From Acidimicrobiia bacterium (GTDB lineage Bacteria; Actinomycetota; Acidimicrobiia; Spongiisociales; ZC4RG35), in the NCBI GenBank assembly GCA_029865445.1, contig JAOUGY010000049.1, positions 1 to 16,947 of the forward strand: 16,947 nucleotides of DNA, given 5' to 3'. Below, one piece after another: positions 15,353-16,947 of the stretch. The position numbers and the translations under genes were made by a program. Within the stretch, counting starts at the first letter, position 1. Every line of letters begins with the position of its first letter. The notes under the pieces were generated by a model, which was not told the origin of the DNA, searched no databases, and saw only the letters and a program-made list of their open reading frames with translations.

Positions 15353-15389
15353 CAGTGCGTCCTCGACGGGACGAGTCCCAAAGCCATCG

Positions 15390-15668
15390 TCATCGGGCCT
15401 GTTGGGCGGTTCGGTAGTTGGCGTAGATCGACACCGCCAGCGCCGCGAGACTCACCGACAGGATGCCCTGCAGCCAGTCGATGCCGCTGGTGTCTGCAGC
15501 GCCGAGGCCTTCGGCGATCAACCCGCCGAGGGCGCCACCGGCGAGGCCGCAACCGATGGTCACCAGCAATGACATGTCTTGGCGGCCCGGGATCACCAGA
15601 CGTGCCAGCCCGCCGACGATCGCTCCGTAGATGATGCCGCCAACCACGGCCGCAAGAACTCCTGTCAT
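15390..15668 (-). CDS. GlsB/YeaQ/YmgE-family small membrane protein
   Basis: A 92-aa glycine- and alanine-rich protein with three hydrophobic stretches: VLAAVVGGIIYGAIVGGLAR, then LLVTIGCGLAGGALGGLIAE, then WLQGILSVSLAALAVSIYAN. The segment GLARLVIPGRQDMSLLVTI matches the signature of the transglycosylase-associated (GlsB/YeaQ/YmgE) family, in which the name does not mean an enzyme activity; members are stress-linked small membrane proteins of unclear role. The size is normal (80-100 aa). The start ATG 15668 has GAGGGAGA (15675-15682) six bases upstream. It is the first gene of the five-gene minus-strand operon, so the operon promoter should lie in 15669-15966. Confidence 0.88.
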   Translation of the reverse strand: MTGVLAAVVGGIIYGAIVGGLARLVIPGRQDMSLLVTIGCGLAGGALGGLIAEGLGAADTSGIDWLQGILSVSLAALAVSIYANYRTAQQAR

Positions 15669-15966
15669 CGTCTCTCTCCCTCTCTCGGATCCGATTCGGA
15701 CCGCAACTGCTCGTCGCCTGGTCAGCGCTCGGCGGCGCGGGGTGGGTCGCACACACGCCAACCGTCGTTCGGTCCGAGCCAGATGACTTCCGCTCAACGT
15801 ATGGATCGCCGGTATGTGAGTCGTCCCCCACCGAGGTGATCGTCGTCGTCCCGAGGGTGAATTGGACGTCGTCGGGAGGACGACAACGATCGACCCCTCG
15901 GACGACGACATCACGGGAGTGCCGGCATAGGTTCGACGTGTGACGTCCCGACCTCACGACCGCCCG
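15669..15966. promoter_or_regulatory. Divergent regulatory region between the amidohydrolase operon and the sensor kinase gene
   Basis: These 298 bases separate two divergent transcription units. The half towards the kinase holds overlapping inverted repeats built from GTCGTC/GACGAC units (listed separately). I cannot point to a convincing -35/-10 pair for either gene, and no small gene is apparent. Confidence 0.5.
15842..15909. repeat. Overlapping inverted repeats, candidate operator
   Basis: Left arm GTCGTCGTCCCGAGGG (15842-15857) is the near-exact reverse complement of CCCTCGGACGACGAC (15895-15909), with one bulged base. A second alignment pairs ATCGTCGTCGTCCCG (15839-15853) with CGGGAGGACGACAACGAT (15873-15890), and GTCGTC-GGGAG-GACGAC (15868-15884) is a perfect 6-bp inverted repeat. 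These could be binding sites for a regulator or a cruciform-type structure. In high-GC DNA part of this may be chance. Confidence 0.5.
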
Positions 15967-16947
15967 ATGCAATACGATGAGGTCGTGAACAGGGCTGTTC
16001 GTATCGGGCGGTGGATCGAGTCACTCCATCCGGTCGTCAAGGATGGCGTGCTCGCCGTCATCCTGGCTGGGGCGATGCTCGTCGACCTCGCTCAGCAGCG
16101 GCTGCCACCCGATGCTCCGCTTCGTGCCGCCGATCCTCTCGGCTTCGTGCTCGTGGCGCTGATGCTGCTTCCGCTGGCGTTCCGCCGGATCTATCCCATC
16201 GGCGTACATGTGGTAGTCCTCGCATCCTCGGTCGCGGTCGCCGCCCTCTTCTACCGACCCACATCGTTCGGGTTCGGCCTGCTGATCGCCACGTTCACCG
16301 TCGCCCGGTACTGCGACCGCCGGATCTCGTGGGTGGCGCTGGCGATCGGGTTGGCCTTCGGTGTGGCGATCAAGCTGCGGGCGATCGCAGCCGGAATCGA
16401 CATTGCGTGGTTCGAATGGCCCCTGGACGCCGCCTATTTCGGCGCGGCCTGGTTCCTCGGCGATGCCATCCAGACTCGGCGCCGCTACGCCGACGAACTG
16501 GAACGCAATCGCAGGTCGCTCGCCCGTCAGGCGGTGGCCGAGGAGCGGGTGCGGATCGCTCGGGAACTGCACGACGCGATCGGCCATGAAGTCAGCGTGA
16601 TGGTGCTCCATGCAGGGGGCGGCGAAGAGCTGCTCGATCACGACCCGGAACGGGCTCGGGGTGCGTTCCGCTCGATCGCCCGGGTCGGCCGGGAAGCCTT
16701 GGCCGACATGGACCGTCTGGTCGGTCTGCTGCGGGACGAGCACGAGGATCCCGGCGGGAACCAACCCAGATTCGAGAGTCTCGACTCGTTGATCGACGGG
16801 TATCGCGACCTCGGCATGGACATCCGGGCCAACATCGAAGCCGAGCCGGCCGGCATCCCGCAGGCGGTCGAGCAGTCCGCCTACCGGATCATCGAGGAGG
16901 CGCTGACCAACGCCATCAAGCACGCCGGCCCGACCCAGGTCGAGGTC
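15967..16947 (+). CDS. Sensor histidine kinase, DesK/NarL class (3' end missing)
   Basis: The frame is open to the right edge, so 327 residues of a kinase normally about 380-420 aa are present. Residues 25-165 contain several hydrophobic helices (e.g. GVLAVILAGAMLVDLA, VLVALMLLPLAF, VVVLASSVAVAALF), a membrane sensor without a large outside loop. A coiled-coil-like link (RRRYADELERNRRSLARQAV) leads to the HisKA_3 box EERVRIARELHDAIGHEVS with phospho-acceptor His202, and the window ends in the N box of the ATPase domain, EEALTNAIKHAG. This class pairs with NarL/LuxR-type response regulators, which would be expected just to the right. The start is uncertain: ATG 15967 is used, with GTG 15940 and GTG 15985 as in-frame alternatives. 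It is divergent from the amidohydrolase operon and a good candidate to control it, which is an inference from position. Confidence 0.9.
   Translation, partial: MQYDEVVNRAVRIGRWIESLHPVVKDGVLAVILAGAMLVDLAQQRLPPDAPLRAADPLGFVLVALMLLPLAFRRIYPIGVHVVVLASSVAVAALFYRPTSFGFGLLIATFTVARYCDRRISWVALAIGLAFGVAIKLRAIAAGIDIAWFEWPLDAAYFGAAWFLGDAIQTRRRYADELERNRRSLARQAVAEERVRIARELHDAIGHEVSVMVLHAGGGEELLDHDPERARGAFRSIARVGREALADMDRLVGLLRDEHEDPGGNQPRFESLDSLIDGYRDLGMDIRANIEAEPAGIPQAVEQSAYRIIEEALTNAIKHAGPTQVEV

Noticed and set aside
14186..15634. 482-codon open frame on the plus strand
   Set aside because: It is antisense to the 451-aa amidohydrolase, whose active-site motifs are all present; the product is low in hydrophobic residues and has no motif.
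16021..16923. 300-codon open frame on the minus strand
   Set aside because: Antisense to the histidine kinase, whose HisKA_3 and N-box motifs are clear.
1..16947. tRNA genes, CRISPR arrays, insertion sequences and prophage genes
   Set aside because: I looked on both strands for cloverleaf-like cores, regular direct repeats with spacers, transposase motifs and integrases, and found none that I could support.

Overview
The window is a high-GC chromosomal segment (GC-rich throughout, strong G/C bias at third codon positions, some GTG starts, clear purine-rich Shine-Dalgarno sites). Gene content (a DUF3376-type patatin protein, a DesK/NarL-class sensor kinase, lipoproteins, a 2TM-domain protein) fits a high-GC Gram-positive, most likely an actinobacterium of the Acidimicrobiia type. 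This is an inference from gene style; Chloroflexota cannot be excluded. I saw no rRNA, tRNA, CRISPR array, IS element or phage gene.

Left part (1-6568, + strand): the 3' two thirds of a molybdopterin oxidoreductase enters from the left edge. After about 300 bases without a confident gene comes a three-helix membrane protein with a potassium-channel-like pore loop and an unusual filter sequence. Next is a very long patatin-like lipid hydrolase (1125 aa) that ends in its own set of membrane helices.

Middle part (6569-10535): an MFS transporter on the minus strand, then a stretch rich in gene decay. It holds a tyrosine-phosphatase-like gene whose catalytic centre has been cut out, an orphan reading-frame tail, one intact-looking 153-aa unknown gene, a dead choline-sulfatase-like gene whose start is replaced by the first codons of a maltose-acetyltransferase-like gene, and a further reading-frame fragment. 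It closes with a small intact 2TM-domain protein gene and a strong 13-bp hairpin.

Right part (10797-16947): a tight minus-strand operon of five genes, in transcription order: a GlsB/YeaQ-like small membrane protein, a cytosolic-looking amidohydrolase, a small lipoprotein, a second lipoprotein, and an exported amidohydrolase with an extra C-terminal domain. Spacings are 37 bp, a 4-bp ATGA overlap, 17 bp and 13 bp. Divergent from it, across about 300 bp containing overlapping inverted repeats, a membrane sensor histidine kinase runs off the right edge.

The best candidate for an undescribed system is this operon: two related amidohydrolases predicted in different compartments, two lipoproteins, a small membrane protein and a divergent sensor kinase. 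The channel-like/patatin pair is the second candidate. Neither function is proven by the sequence alone.
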